A stretch of 64,000 bases of DNA from Trabulsiella odontotermitis (GCF_030053895.1 NZ_CP125781.1:4586714-4650713); one strand, 5' to 3'; numbered from the stretch's first letter, positions 1 to 8,147 are shown. The notes: generated by a model from the sequence alone, not told the origin. Made by a program: numbers and translations.

Positions 1-159
1 CCCACGCTCTTTCTCCAAATCGTTGGAGTCCATCACACGCTCTTGTGTTTCAGCACGTTCGTCGAACGTACCAGATTGCTGCAGCAGCTTGTCAACCAGG
101 GTCGTTTTACCATGGTCAACGTGCGCAATGATGGCGATGTTACGCAGATTTTCGATCAC
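1..159 (-). CDS. typA: TypA/BipA ribosome-associated GTPase, N-terminal fragment (cut by window edge)
   Basis: The first 53 codons of the translational GTPase TypA (BipA), a 50S assembly and stress-adaptation factor of the EF-G family that acts on the ribosome. The fragment begins MIENLRNIAI and contains the G1 P-loop AHVDHGKTT at residues 12-20 and the start of the switch region (SGTFDERAETQERVMD). The start is a GTG at 157-159; no ATG fits the family N-terminus. The rest of the gene lies left of the window. It is divergent from glnA, as in E. coli, so the 379 bp between them carry control elements for both. Identity is certain from the P-loop and N-terminal match to the family; only the truncation limits it. 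Confidence 0.93.
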   Translation of the reverse strand, partial: MIENLRNIAIIAHVDHGKTTLVDKLLQQSGTFDERAETQERVMDSNDLEKERG

Positions 160-310
160 AACTTTGCCTCAGGCATTAGAAATAGCGCGTTATTGTACAC
201 GTATTAATCGAAGGACTAAACAGGATCACAAACATCCTCCGCAAACAAGTATTGCAGAGTTGCTTTGTGATCGCTTTCACGGAGTAGTAAAAGGGCGTTA
301 AAACACAAAT

Positions 311-400
311 TGCACCAATATGGTGCTTAATGTTCACATTGAAGCACTATACTGGTGCAATCCAACGGTCATGGTGCAACCCTTTTGCACTATGGTGCGC
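311..400 (+). promoter_or_regulatory. NtrC enhancer array upstream of glnA
   Basis: Two strong dyads of the NtrC type, TGCACCAATATGGTGC at 311-326 and GCACTATACTGGTGCA at 344-359, are followed by weaker half-conserved copies (ATGGTGCAAC at 371-380 and TTGCACTATGGTGC at 385-398). In E. coli the two upstream sites are the high-affinity NtrC-P enhancers for glnAp2 and the downstream ones act as a governor. The 33 bp centre-to-centre distance of the two strong sites (three helical turns) would allow cooperative binding on one DNA face. The same array probably represses the sigma-70 promoter glnAp1 that overlaps it. Confidence 0.88.
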
Positions 401-431
401 ATGATACAGCCTTTTGGGGGGTATTTAAAAG

Positions 432-447
432 TTGGCACAGTTTTCGC
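432..447 (+). promoter_or_regulatory. Sigma-54 promoter glnAp2
   Basis: TTGGCACAGTTTTCGC has the -24 GG and -12 GC elements of an RpoN (sigma-54) promoter with the correct 10 bp between them and follows the enhancer array by about 32 bp. Transcription would start near 459. It drives glnALG under nitrogen limitation. Confidence 0.9.
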
Positions 448-538
448 TTTGATATTTTTACGGCAACAACGCCATTTAGACGCAGTGTTATGTAGTTCGT
501 TACCACGACGACAATGACCAATCCGGGAGAGTTTAAGT

Positions 539-1948
539 ATGTCCGCTGAACATGTATTGACGATGCTGAATGAGCACGAAGTGAAGTTTGTCGATCTGCG
601 CTTCACCGACACCAAAGGTAAAGAACAGCACGTCACCATTCCGGCTCATCAGGTAAATGCTGAATTCTTCGAAGAAGGCAAAATGTTTGATGGCTCCTCG
701 ATTGGCGGCTGGAAAGGCATTAACGAATCAGACATGGTGCTGATGCCTGACCACACCACCGCGGTCATTGACCCGTTCTACGAAGAACCGACACTGATCA
801 TCCGTTGCGATATCCTCGAACCAGGCACACTGCAGGGTTACGATCGCGACCCGCGTTCCATCGCCAAGCGCGCTGAAGAATACCTGCGCTCCACGGGCAT
901 CGCAGACACCGTGCTGTTCGGGCCAGAGCCGGAATTCTTCCTGTTTGACGACGTCCGCTTCGGCAGTTCCATCTCCGGTTCTCACGTGTCTATCGACGAT
1001 ATCGAAGGCGCCTGGAACTCCGCCACCAAATATGAAGGTGGTAACAAAGGTCACCGTCCTGGCGTGAAAGGCGGTTACTTCCCGGTTCCGCCGGTAGACT
1101 CTTCACAGGACATCCGTTCCACCATGTGTATGGTGATGGAAGAGATGGGCCTGGTGGTTGAAGCGCACCATCATGAAGTCGCAACCGCAGGTCAGAACGA
1201 AGTGGCGACCCGCTTTAACACCATGACCAAAAAAGCGGACGAAATTCAGATCTACAAATATGTTGTGCACAACGTTGCGCACCGTTTCGGCAAGACCGCG
1301 ACCTTTATGCCAAAACCGATGTTTGGCGATAACGGCTCCGGTATGCATTGCCATATGTCACTGGCTAAAAACGGCACCAACCTGTTCTCTGGCGACAAAT
1401 ACGCTGGTCTGTCTGAAACCGCGCTGTACTACATCGGCGGCGTAATCAAACACGCAAAAGCGATCAACGCCCTGTCTAACCCGACCACCAACTCCTACAA
1501 GCGTCTGGTCCCGGGTTATGAAGCACCAGTGATGCTGGCCTACTCCGCACGTAACCGTTCTGCTTCCATCCGTATTCCGGTGGTAGCCAGCCCGAAAGCA
1601 CGTCGTATCGAAGTGCGTTTCCCGGATCCGGCTGCAAACCCGTACCTGTGCTTCGCTGCACTGCTGATGGCAGGCCTTGACGGTATCAAGAACAAAATCC
1701 ATCCGGGCGAAGCCATGGATAAAAACCTGTACGACCTGCCGCCGGAAGAGGCGAAAGAGATCCCACAGGTTGCTGGCTCTCTGGAAGAAGCACTGAACGA
1801 ACTGAATGCAGACCGTGAATTCCTGACAGCGGGCGGCGTGTTCACCGATGAAGCCATCGATGCCTACATCGCGCTGCGTCTGGAAGAAAACGATCGCGTT
1901 CGCATGACACCGCACCCGGTTGAGTTTGAGCTGTATTACAGCGTTTAA
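539..1948 (+). CDS. glnA: Glutamine synthetase, type I
   Basis: Glutamine synthetase makes glutamine from glutamate, ammonia and ATP and is the main entry of ammonia under nitrogen limitation; it is a cytoplasmic dodecamer. The 469-residue product equals the E. coli length. Visible landmarks are the N-terminal beta-grasp domain, the catalytic signature MFDGSSIGGW, the metal-ligand segment FGPEPEFFLFD, the ATP-binding NGSGMHCHMS, the substrate loop NRSASIRIP, and NLYDLPPEE near residue 398, which contains the tyrosine adenylylated by GlnE. A GGGAGAG ribosome site at 525-531 supports the ATG at 539. First gene of the glnALG operon; controlled by the NtrC/sigma-54 elements upstream and, at protein level, by adenylylation. 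Confidence 0.99.
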   Translation: MSAEHVLTMLNEHEVKFVDLRFTDTKGKEQHVTIPAHQVNAEFFEEGKMFDGSSIGGWKGINESDMVLMPDHTTAVIDPFYEEPTLIIRCDILEPGTLQGYDRDPRSIAKRAEEYLRSTGIADTVLFGPEPEFFLFDDVRFGSSISGSHVSIDDIEGAWNSATKYEGGNKGHRPGVKGGYFPVPPVDSSQDIRSTMCMVMEEMGLVVEAHHHEVATAGQNEVATRFNTMTKKADEIQIYKYVVHNVAHRFGKTATFMPKPMFGDNGSGMHCHMSLAKNGTNLFSGDKYAGLSETALYYIGGVIKHAKAINALSNPTTNSYKRLVPGYEAPVMLAYSARNRSASIRIPVVASPKARRIEVRFPDPAANPYLCFAALLMAGLDGIKNKIHPGEAMDKNLYDLPPEEAKEIPQVAGSLEEALNELNADREFLTAGGVFTDEAIDAYIALRLEENDRVRMTPHPVEFELYYSV

Positions 1949-2026
1949 CAGTATCTTAAAAATCTGATGAATTTTGCGTTGCTACGCGAAAGACACAGAG
2001 AATTTTTAGTTGCCGTGGAAACTTTT

Positions 2027-2051
2027 AGCCCATCTCATGATGGGCTTTTTT
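2027..2051 (+). terminator. Terminator between glnA and glnL
   Basis: AGCCCATC and GATGGGCT form a stem followed by six T. It separates the very abundant glnA message from glnLG, so that only read-through and the internal glnL promoter supply the two-component system. Confidence 0.85.
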
Positions 2052-2101
2052 CACCACCAACGAGCTGATATCACGCGCTTTTTATCCATTAAACGCTATA
2101 C

Positions 2102-2118
2102 TGCACTAAAATGGTGCA
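2102..2118 (+). promoter_or_regulatory. NtrC operator at the glnL promoter
   Basis: TGCACTAAAATGGTGCA is an NtrC dyad placed 20 bp upstream of the glnL start codon, over the promoter region. In E. coli the matching site lets NtrC repress glnLp, holding NtrB/NtrC levels low in nitrogen-rich cells. Confidence 0.85.
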
Positions 2119-2138
2119 CACTCCTGGAGGACTGCTGA

Positions 2139-3188
2139 ATGGCAACAGGCATGCTGCCCGATGCTGGGCAGATCCTTAATTCGTTAATCAACAGCATATT
2201 ACTGGTTGATGACGACCTGGCGATACATTACGCCAACCCGGCGGCACAACAGCTGCTGGCCCAAAGCTCACGCAAGCTCTTCGGTACGCCGCTGCCGGAA
2301 TTGCTGACCTGGTTCTCATTGAATATCAACCTGATGCAGGAAAGCCTGCGCGCTGGCCAGGGGTTTACAGATAACGAAGTCACGCTGGTGATCGATGGTC
2401 GCTCGCATGTCCTCTCCTTAACCGCTCAGCGCCTGCCTGATGGCTATATCCTGCTGGAAATGTCGCCGATGGATAATCAACGTCGACTGAGCCAGGAACA
2501 GTTACAACACGCTCAGCAGGTAGCTGCGCGCGATCTGGTTCGCGGTCTGGCGCATGAAATCAAAAATCCGTTGGGCGGATTACGCGGCGCGGCGCAACTG
2601 CTCAGTAAAGCCCTGCCCGATCCCTCACTGGGCGAATATACGCAGGTGATTATCGAGCAGGCAGACCGGCTGCGTAATCTGGTGGATCGCCTGCTGGGAC
2701 CGCAACAGCCCGGCATGCATGTGACGGACAGCATTCATAAAGTGGCTGAGCGGGTAGTGAATCTGGTCTCCATGGAGCTGCCAGCTAACGTGCAACTGGT
2801 GCGCGATTACGATCCAAGCCTGCCGGAATTCCCGCACGACCCCGACCAGATTGAGCAGGTATTGCTGAATATTGTCCGCAATGCGTTGCAGGCGCTGGGA
2901 CCGACCGGGGGCGAAATTATTCTCCGCACCCGCACGGCGTTTCAGTTCACCCTTCACGGCGAGCGCCATCGTCTGGCGGCGCGTATTGATGTGGAAGATA
3001 ACGGCCCCGGCATTCCGGCGTATCTGCAGGATACGCTGTTTTACCCGATGGTCAGCGGTCGCGAAGGCGGAACGGGGTTGGGATTATCCATCGCCCGTAA
3101 CCTGATTGATCAACACTCCGGCAAAATTGAATTCACCAGTTGGCCGGGCCATACCGAGTTTTCGGTTTACCTGCCAATTCGGAAATAG
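2139..3188 (+). CDS. glnL: Nitrogen-sensing histidine kinase/phosphatase NtrB (NRII)
   Basis: Cytoplasmic sensor kinase that phosphorylates NtrC when nitrogen is short and, with PII (GlnB), dephosphorylates it when nitrogen is ample. The 349 residues match E. coli GlnL in length. An N-terminal PAS domain (about 10-110) is followed by the dimerisation/phosphotransfer domain with GLAHEIKNPLGG, placing the phosphorylated histidine at residue 139, and the ATPase domain with N box (NIVRNALQAL), G1 box (DVEDNGPGIP) and G2 box (GGTGLGLSIA). No membrane segment, as expected. A TCCTGGAGGA ribosome site precedes the ATG. Middle gene of glnALG, 12 bp before glnG. Confidence 0.98.
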   Translation: MATGMLPDAGQILNSLINSILLVDDDLAIHYANPAAQQLLAQSSRKLFGTPLPELLTWFSLNINLMQESLRAGQGFTDNEVTLVIDGRSHVLSLTAQRLPDGYILLEMSPMDNQRRLSQEQLQHAQQVAARDLVRGLAHEIKNPLGGLRGAAQLLSKALPDPSLGEYTQVIIEQADRLRNLVDRLLGPQQPGMHVTDSIHKVAERVVNLVSMELPANVQLVRDYDPSLPEFPHDPDQIEQVLLNIVRNALQALGPTGGEIILRTRTAFQFTLHGERHRLAARIDVEDNGPGIPAYLQDTLFYPMVSGREGGTGLGLSIARNLIDQHSGKIEFTSWPGHTEFSVYLPIRK

Positions 3189-3200
3189 AGGGGTTAGTTT

Positions 3201-4610
3201 ATGCAACGAGGGATTGCCTGGATTGTTGACGACGATAGCTCTATCCGCTGGGTGCTTGAACGCGCGCTCACGGGCGCAGGTCTGACATGTGCCACATTTG
3301 AAAGCGGTAATGAGGTGCTTAACGCGCTGGCGACGAAAACCCCGGATGTGCTGCTCTCGGATATCCGGATGCCGGGCATGGACGGGCTGGCGCTGCTCAA
3401 GCAGATTAAACAGCGCCACCCGATGCTCCCGGTCATCATAATGACCGCCCATTCCGATCTGGATGCCGCGGTAAGCGCCTACCAGCAGGGGGCGTTCGAT
3501 TACTTACCCAAGCCGTTTGATATCGATGAAGCCGTCGCGCTGGTTGAACGCGCCATCAGCCATTATCAGGAACAACAGCAGCCGCGTAATGTGCAGGTGA
3601 ACGGCCCGACCACCGATATTATTGGTGAAGCGCCCGCCATGCAGGATGTGTTCCGCATTATTGGCCGCCTGTCGCGTTCGTCGATCAGCGTGCTGATTAA
3701 TGGTGAATCCGGCACCGGTAAAGAGCTGGTCGCCCACGCGCTGCACCGCCATAGCCCGCGCGCCAAATCGCCTTTTATCGCGCTGAACATGGCGGCTATC
3801 CCAAAAGATCTCATCGAGTCTGAGTTATTTGGTCATGAGAAAGGCGCGTTCACCGGCGCCAACACTGTGCGCCAGGGCCGTTTCGAGCAGGCCGACGGCG
3901 GCACGCTGTTTCTTGATGAAATCGGCGATATGCCGCTGGATGTACAGACGCGTTTGCTGCGTGTGCTGGCTGACGGGCAGTTTTACCGCGTCGGCGGTTA
4001 TGCGCCAGTGAAAGTGGATGTCCGTATTATTGCCGCCACGCACCAGAATCTGGAACTGCGCGTGCAGGAAGGCAAATTCCGCGAAGATTTGTTCCATCGT
4101 CTGAACGTCATTCGGGTGCATTTGCCACCGTTGCGTGAACGTCGGGAAGATATTCCCCGCCTGGCGCGCCATTTCCTGCAAATCGCCGCACGTGAACTGG
4201 GCGTTGAAGCCAAACAGTTGCATGCAGAAACCGAAGCGGCGCTGACGCGTCTCGCCTGGCCGGGCAATGTGCGCCAGTTAGAAAACACCTGTCGCTGGTT
4301 GACGGTGATGGCTGCCGGTCAGGAAGTGCTGATTCAGGATCTGCCTGGCGAACTGTTCGAAACCACCGTACCGGAAAGTCCGACACATGCGTTAACGGAC
4401 AGCTGGGCGACACTGCTGGCACAGTGGGCAGACCGGGCGTTGCGTTCCGGTCATCAAAATTTGCTGTCGGAAGCGCAACCGGAGATGGAACGCACGCTGT
4501 TAACCACTGCGTTGCGCCATACGCAAGGGCATAAACAGGAAGCCGCCCGCCTGTTAGGCTGGGGGCGCAACACGCTGACGCGCAAATTAAAAGAGCTGGG
4601 GATGGAGTAA
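3201..4610 (+). CDS. glnG: Sigma-54 activator and response regulator NtrC (NRI)
   Basis: Response regulator that, when phosphorylated by NtrB, binds enhancers and opens sigma-54 promoters for nitrogen-assimilation genes. The 469-residue protein has a receiver domain (1-120) with the phosphorylated aspartate at 54 (LLSDIRMPGMDG), an AAA+ domain with Walker A GESGTGKE at 168-175, the sigma-54 contact loop GAFTGA at 215-220 and Walker B GGTLFLDEIGDMP, and a C-terminal Fis-type helix-turn-helix (QEAARLLGWGRNTLTRKLKEL). It is co-transcribed with glnL. A hairpin at 4642-4665 (GCGCAAA/TTTGCGC) with a short T tail may end the operon weakly. Confidence 0.98.
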   Translation: MQRGIAWIVDDDSSIRWVLERALTGAGLTCATFESGNEVLNALATKTPDVLLSDIRMPGMDGLALLKQIKQRHPMLPVIIMTAHSDLDAAVSAYQQGAFDYLPKPFDIDEAVALVERAISHYQEQQQPRNVQVNGPTTDIIGEAPAMQDVFRIIGRLSRSSISVLINGESGTGKELVAHALHRHSPRAKSPFIALNMAAIPKDLIESELFGHEKGAFTGANTVRQGRFEQADGGTLFLDEIGDMPLDVQTRLLRVLADGQFYRVGGYAPVKVDVRIIAATHQNLELRVQEGKFREDLFHRLNVIRVHLPPLRERREDIPRLARHFLQIAARELGVEAKQLHAETEAALTRLAWPGNVRQLENTCRWLTVMAAGQEVLIQDLPGELFETTVPESPTHALTDSWATLLAQWADRALRSGHQNLLSEAQPEMERTLLTTALRHTQGHKQEAARLLGWGRNTLTRKLKELGME

Positions 4611-4719
4611 TCTCCGACGGAATGTAAAGAATAGCGGCATGGCGCAAAGTGCAGTTATTTTGCGCTTTACTGTTCCGATGAGTTGGGTATGATCTTGCGC
4701 GGCAACGCAGGGGGTTATC

Positions 4720-4830
4720 ATGCTTGAATCATTGATCAATCTGGTGTCGAGCGGCGCAGTCGACAGCCATACGCCACAAACGGCGGTGGCCGCGTTGCTC
4801 TGTGCGGCACTGGTCGGATTGTTTAGCTAG
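4720..4830 (+). CDS. yshB: Small protein YshB
   Basis: A 36-residue protein beginning MLESLINLVS and ending ALVGLFS, nearly the same as E. coli YshB, a small membrane-associated protein known to be made; its molecular role is not established, though in Salmonella it has been linked to intracellular survival. The C-terminal half (TAVAALLCAALVGLF) is hydrophobic enough for one membrane helix. A GGGG ribosome site lies 6 bp upstream of the ATG and a TATGAT -10-like box at 4688-4693 suggests its own promoter. It follows glnG by 110 bp and ends at the hairpin at 4831. Confidence 0.9.
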   Translation: MLESLINLVSSGAVDSHTPQTAVAALLCAALVGLFS

Positions 4831-4855
4831 TTGAGGCCCGGGAACGGGCCTCAAA
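4831..4855. terminator. Bidirectional hairpin between yshB and hemN
   Basis: TTGAGGCCCG and CGGGCCTCAA form a 10 bp perfect stem with a GAA-type loop, between the converging ends of yshB and hemN. It can end transcription from either side, although the flanking T runs are short. Confidence 0.75.
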
Positions 4856-4858
4856 CGC

Positions 4859-6232
4859 TTAAATAACCCGCGAGAACTGCTGCAGACGTGCTTTCTGACG
4901 CAGATACGCGTCAAAGCACATGCAGATATTGCGGATCAGCAGGCGCCCTTTTGGCGTCACCTGAATGCCCTGCGCATCGACATCCACCAGCCCGTCTTTC
5001 GCCAGCGGCGCGAGCAGTTTTAAATCTTCCGCAAAGTAATCCTGGAAATCCACATCCCACTGTTTTTCGACAGCGGCAAAATCAAGCCGGAAGTTACAGA
5101 TCAGCGCCTTGATCACGTCACGACGTATACAATCATCTTCTGTTAACGCAATGCCACGCCACAGGGCATTGCCAACGTCATCCACCTGCTGGTAATAGTG
5201 CTTCAGCTCTTTCTGGTTCTGCGCGTAACAGTCGCCGATCATGCTGATAGCGGAAACGCCCATACCCAGCAGATCGGTATCGCCCTGGGTGGTGTAACCC
5301 TGGAAATTGCGGTGCAGAACGCCGTTGCGTTGCGCCACCGCCAGCTCATCGTCAGGACGCGCGAAGTGATCCATGCCGATAAACTGATAACCCGTGCGGG
5401 TCAGTGAGGCGATGGTTTCCTGCAGAATATCCAGTTTTTGCTGTGCGGAGGGGAGATCAGCATCTTTAATTTTGCGCTGCGCCGCAAACAGCGTCGGTAG
5501 GTGTGCGTAGTTAAAGACGCTCAGACGATCAGGATTCAGCTCCGCCACACGGTTCAGCGTGAAGGCAAAACTTTCCGGCGTCTGCTTCGGCAAACCATAA
5601 ATCAGGTCAATATTCGTGGAAGTAAAACCAATCTCACGCGCGTGATTCAGCAGCGCAAAAATAAAAGTTTCATCCTGCTCGCGATTCACCAGACGCTGAA
5701 CTTCTTTATTAAAATCCTGCACGCCCATGCTCAGGCGGTTAAAACCTTCCGTACGGAGGTGATCGAGCACGTCGAGTTCAATCTCGCGCGGATCCACTTC
5801 GATAGAAATTTCAGCGTCGGCATTAAACTGGAAATGGCTGCGCAACAGCGCCATCAGACGGCTGATTTGCGCCTTGTTGAGGTAGGTTGGCGTGCCGCCG
5901 CCCCAGTGCAGCTGGCTGACATGACGCCCGGCAAACAGCGGCGCGCGGTGGCGGATTTCCTGCTCCAGCGCGTCGAGGTATTGATCGGCCTTATGCTGCT
6001 GACGGGTCACTATCTTGTTGCAGCCGCAGAAATAGCAGAGCTTGTGGCAGAACGGAATGTGAACATACAACGACAGCGGGCGGTTCGGGTATTTCGCCAC
6101 CGCCTGCATAAAGTCGGACTCGCCGAAGTTTTCATTAAACTCCAGCGCGGTCGGATACGACGTATAACGCGGCCCTGAATAGTTGTATTTCTGGATCAGG
6201 GCCAGATCCCAGTCGATTAATTGCTCAGACAT
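4859..6232 (-). CDS. hemN: Oxygen-independent coproporphyrinogen III oxidase
   Basis: Radical-SAM enzyme that converts coproporphyrinogen III to protoporphyrinogen IX without oxygen, the anaerobic branch of haem synthesis, in the cytoplasm. The 457-residue length equals E. coli HemN. The iron-sulfur cluster ligands C62, C66 and C69 and the essential C71 are visible in FCHKLCYFCGCNK, followed by HWGGGTPTYL. An open frame continues 28 codons upstream, but the family start MSEQLIDWDL and an AAGGAG ribosome site support the ATG at 6230-6232. That ribosome site lies inside the 3' end of the small gene at 6235-6417, so the two are probably translationally coupled. Confidence 0.97.
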   Translation of the reverse strand: MSEQLIDWDLALIQKYNYSGPRYTSYPTALEFNENFGESDFMQAVAKYPNRPLSLYVHIPFCHKLCYFCGCNKIVTRQQHKADQYLDALEQEIRHRAPLFAGRHVSQLHWGGGTPTYLNKAQISRLMALLRSHFQFNADAEISIEVDPREIELDVLDHLRTEGFNRLSMGVQDFNKEVQRLVNREQDETFIFALLNHAREIGFTSTNIDLIYGLPKQTPESFAFTLNRVAELNPDRLSVFNYAHLPTLFAAQRKIKDADLPSAQQKLDILQETIASLTRTGYQFIGMDHFARPDDELAVAQRNGVLHRNFQGYTTQGDTDLLGMGVSAISMIGDCYAQNQKELKHYYQQVDDVGNALWRGIALTEDDCIRRDVIKALICNFRLDFAAVEKQWDVDFQDYFAEDLKLLAPLAKDGLVDVDAQGIQVTPKGRLLIRNICMCFDAYLRQKARLQQFSRVI

Positions 6233-6234
6233 GC

Positions 6235-6417
6235 TCACTCCTTCCGATGGTATCGCTGGCGGGTACGACGCACCGCTCTGCCCGAATGACGGTTCAGAAG
6301 CCGGTTGCGCAGCCACTTCTGCTGCTGCGACAACCTTCGTAGTTTAACGAATAACCACGCCAGATAACATATAACCGGAAGGGTTATAAGCAGGACAATA
6401 AAACCGACGGGATGCAA
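6235..6417 (-). CDS. Small single-pass membrane protein between yihI and hemN, function unknown
   Basis: A 60-codon frame that starts 3 bp after yihI stops and whose TGA ends 2 bp before the hemN ATG; its last codons (HRKE) contain the hemN ribosome site. The predicted protein has an N-terminal hydrophobic stretch (FIVLLITLPVICYLAWLFV, about residues 7-25) followed by a very basic tail (KLRRLSQQQKWLRNRL...). That is the shape of a small inner-membrane protein with a cytoplasmic basic domain. I do not recognise it from E. coli. It may be a shortened relative of the DUF2489-type proteins I recall next to hemN in vibrios and Shewanella, but that is a guess. Tight spacing on both sides is the main evidence that it is translated. 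Confidence 0.6.
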   Translation of the reverse strand: MHPVGFIVLLITLPVICYLAWLFVKLRRLSQQQKWLRNRLLNRHSGRAVRRTRQRYHRKE

Positions 6418-6420
6418 ATG

Positions 6421-6939
6421 TTAGTTTCCGCCTTTCAACAAGCGCATCATATCTTCTTTGCCGTCGTCTTCGTCCTCTTCCTCGTCGTCATCGTAGGACA
6501 GACCCAGTTGCTGCATCAGCTCATCAATACGATCCAGTTTGGCATCCACCCAGGACTGCTCTTCAGCATTCAGGGTTTCACCCTCTTCCAGACGTTCCAG
6601 CAGCGCATCCAGGCGCTCATCAGTTTCCAGCATATCCAGCTCAGCCTGCGGTGAAAGCATAGGTTTCTCGCTCTGTGGTTTGTGCTGCTTTTTGGTCACT
6701 GGCGCGTCGGTAACGCCCAGCGCGATAGGTTTTTTGCTGCCAATTCGTGGATCTTTTTGCTGCTGTTGTTTTTTCGACGATGAAGCATCTGCTCCGCCAC
6801 TCGCACGGCTGCCCGGCGTGTGACCACGATGTTTTTTCTCGCGTTTACGGTCGCGGGCTTCCTGATTCAGATCTTCGCGCGTTTTACGGCGGTTTTTTGC
6901 CGGTGCTTTACCGCGCGGTGCGGATGTCGGTTTTTTCAT
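6421..6939 (-). CDS. yihI: YihI, activator of the GTPase Der
   Basis: Highly charged cytoplasmic protein that stimulates GTP hydrolysis by Der (EngA) and so tunes 50S ribosome assembly. 172 residues against 169 in E. coli. The N-terminal half is lysine/arginine-rich and likely disordered (RKTREDLNQEARDRKREKK), the middle has a conserved DPRIGSKKPIALGV, and the C-terminal half forms helices (DERLDALLERLEEGE) ending in a long acidic run (YDDDEEEDEDDG) before MMRLLKGGN. The acidic tail and loop lengths vary from K-12. First gene of a yihI-small gene-hemN cluster, downstream of csrC on the same strand. Confidence 0.95.
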   Translation of the reverse strand: MKKPTSAPRGKAPAKNRRKTREDLNQEARDRKREKKHRGHTPGSRASGGADASSSKKQQQQKDPRIGSKKPIALGVTDAPVTKKQHKPQSEKPMLSPQAELDMLETDERLDALLERLEEGETLNAEEQSWVDAKLDRIDELMQQLGLSYDDDEEEDEDDGKEDMMRLLKGGN

Positions 6940-7005
6940 GATTGTGGGTCTTTACGCTGTTTTTTTCAGTATAGAATTGAGGCGGAATCTAGCAGAATCC
7001 GCACA

Positions 7006-7251
7006 AAGAAAAAAGGCGACAGAGTAATCTGCCGCCTTTTTCTTGACTCACAACCCATACGGGTTTTACATTCCATGTCCGCTAACGACGAACCCTGTCT
7101 TTCCCTTAGCGTGAACGTTCCGTGTTTTTGTTCCTTTTCCTTACACTAACGTCTCCGGACGTTTTGTCTTCCTGACAATCCTTTCGTCTTCGCCTCCTGG
7201 CGCTCCTGACCCTCGTCCTGAGTCTGTTATCCAACGGCGTCCTCTCCGTTG
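7006..7251 (-). ncRNA. csrC: CsrC, RNA antagonist of CsrA
   Basis: Read on the minus strand, this stretch carries about 15 GGA motifs, many in hairpin loops (for example AACGG-AGAGGACG-CCGTT at the 5' end and CGTCCGGAGACG), and ends in a strong terminator (AAGGCGGCAGATTACTCTGTCGCCTTTTTT at 7008-7042, loop imperfect). This is the layout of CsrC, which sequesters the translation regulator CsrA and thereby controls carbon storage and motility. Position and strand between yihI and engB match E. coli, where UvrY of the BarA/UvrY system activates it. A TTGACT box lies at 7285-7290. The 5' end is estimated to within several bases. Confidence 0.88.
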
Positions 7252-7264
7252 AAAGCTACTTTAC

Positions 7265-7520
7265 CGTGTTCAGGGAAACTAACAAGTCAAAAAATAGCCA
7301 AATCCGTTTTTTCGGATTTTATCTCATAATTAAGCCATTGATTTTTATCATTAATGAGATTTACTCCCCTAAGGGTTTTCTTAGATTTCCTATAGGTACA
7401 CGGGCAATAATCTTACAGTGACGCGGGCACTTTCCGACACCCTCATCAAGGGAAAAACAGCGTTTTCCCCCGGTTCAGGTATAATCCCCGCCATAACATG
7501 AATTAACGGAGACGACCGTT
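7265..7520. promoter_or_regulatory. Divergent control region of csrC and engB
   Basis: 256 bp without a gene. A likely engB -10 box TATAAT sits at 7480-7485, and the csrC promoter lies at the left end. A perfect inverted repeat AAATCCG-TTTTTT-CGGATTT at about 7300-7319 and AT-rich sequence around 7320-7360 could be binding sites for the csrC activators, but I cannot assign them. Confidence 0.5.
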
Positions 7521-8147
7521 TTGGCAAATTACAATTATCAACTGACGCGTTTTGTCACCAGCGCGCCAGATATTCGCCACTTACCCGAAGATACCGGGAT
7601 CGAAGTGGCGTTTGCAGGCCGCTCCAACGCGGGTAAATCCAGCGCCCTGAATACGCTGACCAATCAGAAAAACCTGGCGCGCACCTCAAAAACGCCAGGC
7701 CGTACGCAGTTGATCAACCTGTTCGAAACGGCAGAAGGTAAGCGTCTGGTTGACCTGCCGGGCTATGGTTATGCCCAGGTCCCGGAAGAGATGAAGCGGA
7801 AATGGCAACGCGCGCTGGGTGAATATCTGGAAAAACGCCTGTGCCTGAAAGGTCTGGTGGTGTTGATGGACATCCGTCATCCACTGAAAGATCTCGATCA
7901 GCAGATGATTGAGTGGGCGGTAGACAGCAACATTCCGGTACTGGTTCTGCTGACGAAAGCCGACAAGCTGGCCAGCGGTGCGCGTAAGTCACAACTCAAT
8001 ATGGTTCGCGAAGCGGTGATCGCCTTTAACGGTGACGTGCAGGTGGAAGCGTTCTCCTCCCTGAAAAAACAGGGCGTGGATAAGCTTCGCCAGAAACTGG
8101 ATAGCTGGTTTAGCGACATTCCACCGGAAGAGGTGGCTGAAGAATAA
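7521..8147 (+). CDS. engB: EngB/YihA, ribosome-assembly GTPase
   Basis: Essential small GTPase of the TrmE-Era-EngA-EngB family needed for late 50S subunit assembly and, in E. coli, for normal cell division. 208 residues. Visible motifs are G1 GRSNAGKSS at 33-41, the switch-I T (TPGRTQLI), G3 DLPGYGYA, G4 TKAD and G5 FSSLKKQG. The start is TTG at 7521, 10 bp after a GGAGACGACC ribosome region; the downstream sequence MANYNYQLTRFV aligns with the E. coli product, which also starts at TTG. The C-terminal tail differs from K-12. Confidence 0.96.
   Translation: MANYNYQLTRFVTSAPDIRHLPEDTGIEVAFAGRSNAGKSSALNTLTNQKNLARTSKTPGRTQLINLFETAEGKRLVDLPGYGYAQVPEEMKRKWQRALGEYLEKRLCLKGLVVLMDIRHPLKDLDQQMIEWAVDSNIPVLVLLTKADKLASGARKSQLNMVREAVIAFNGDVQVEAFSSLKKQGVDKLRQKLDSWFSDIPPEEVAEE

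Noticed and set aside
334..639. Open frame of 101 codons opposite the glnA promoter and start
   Set aside because: It covers NtrC and sigma-54 elements and the glnA start; composition is not protein-like and there is no ribosome site.
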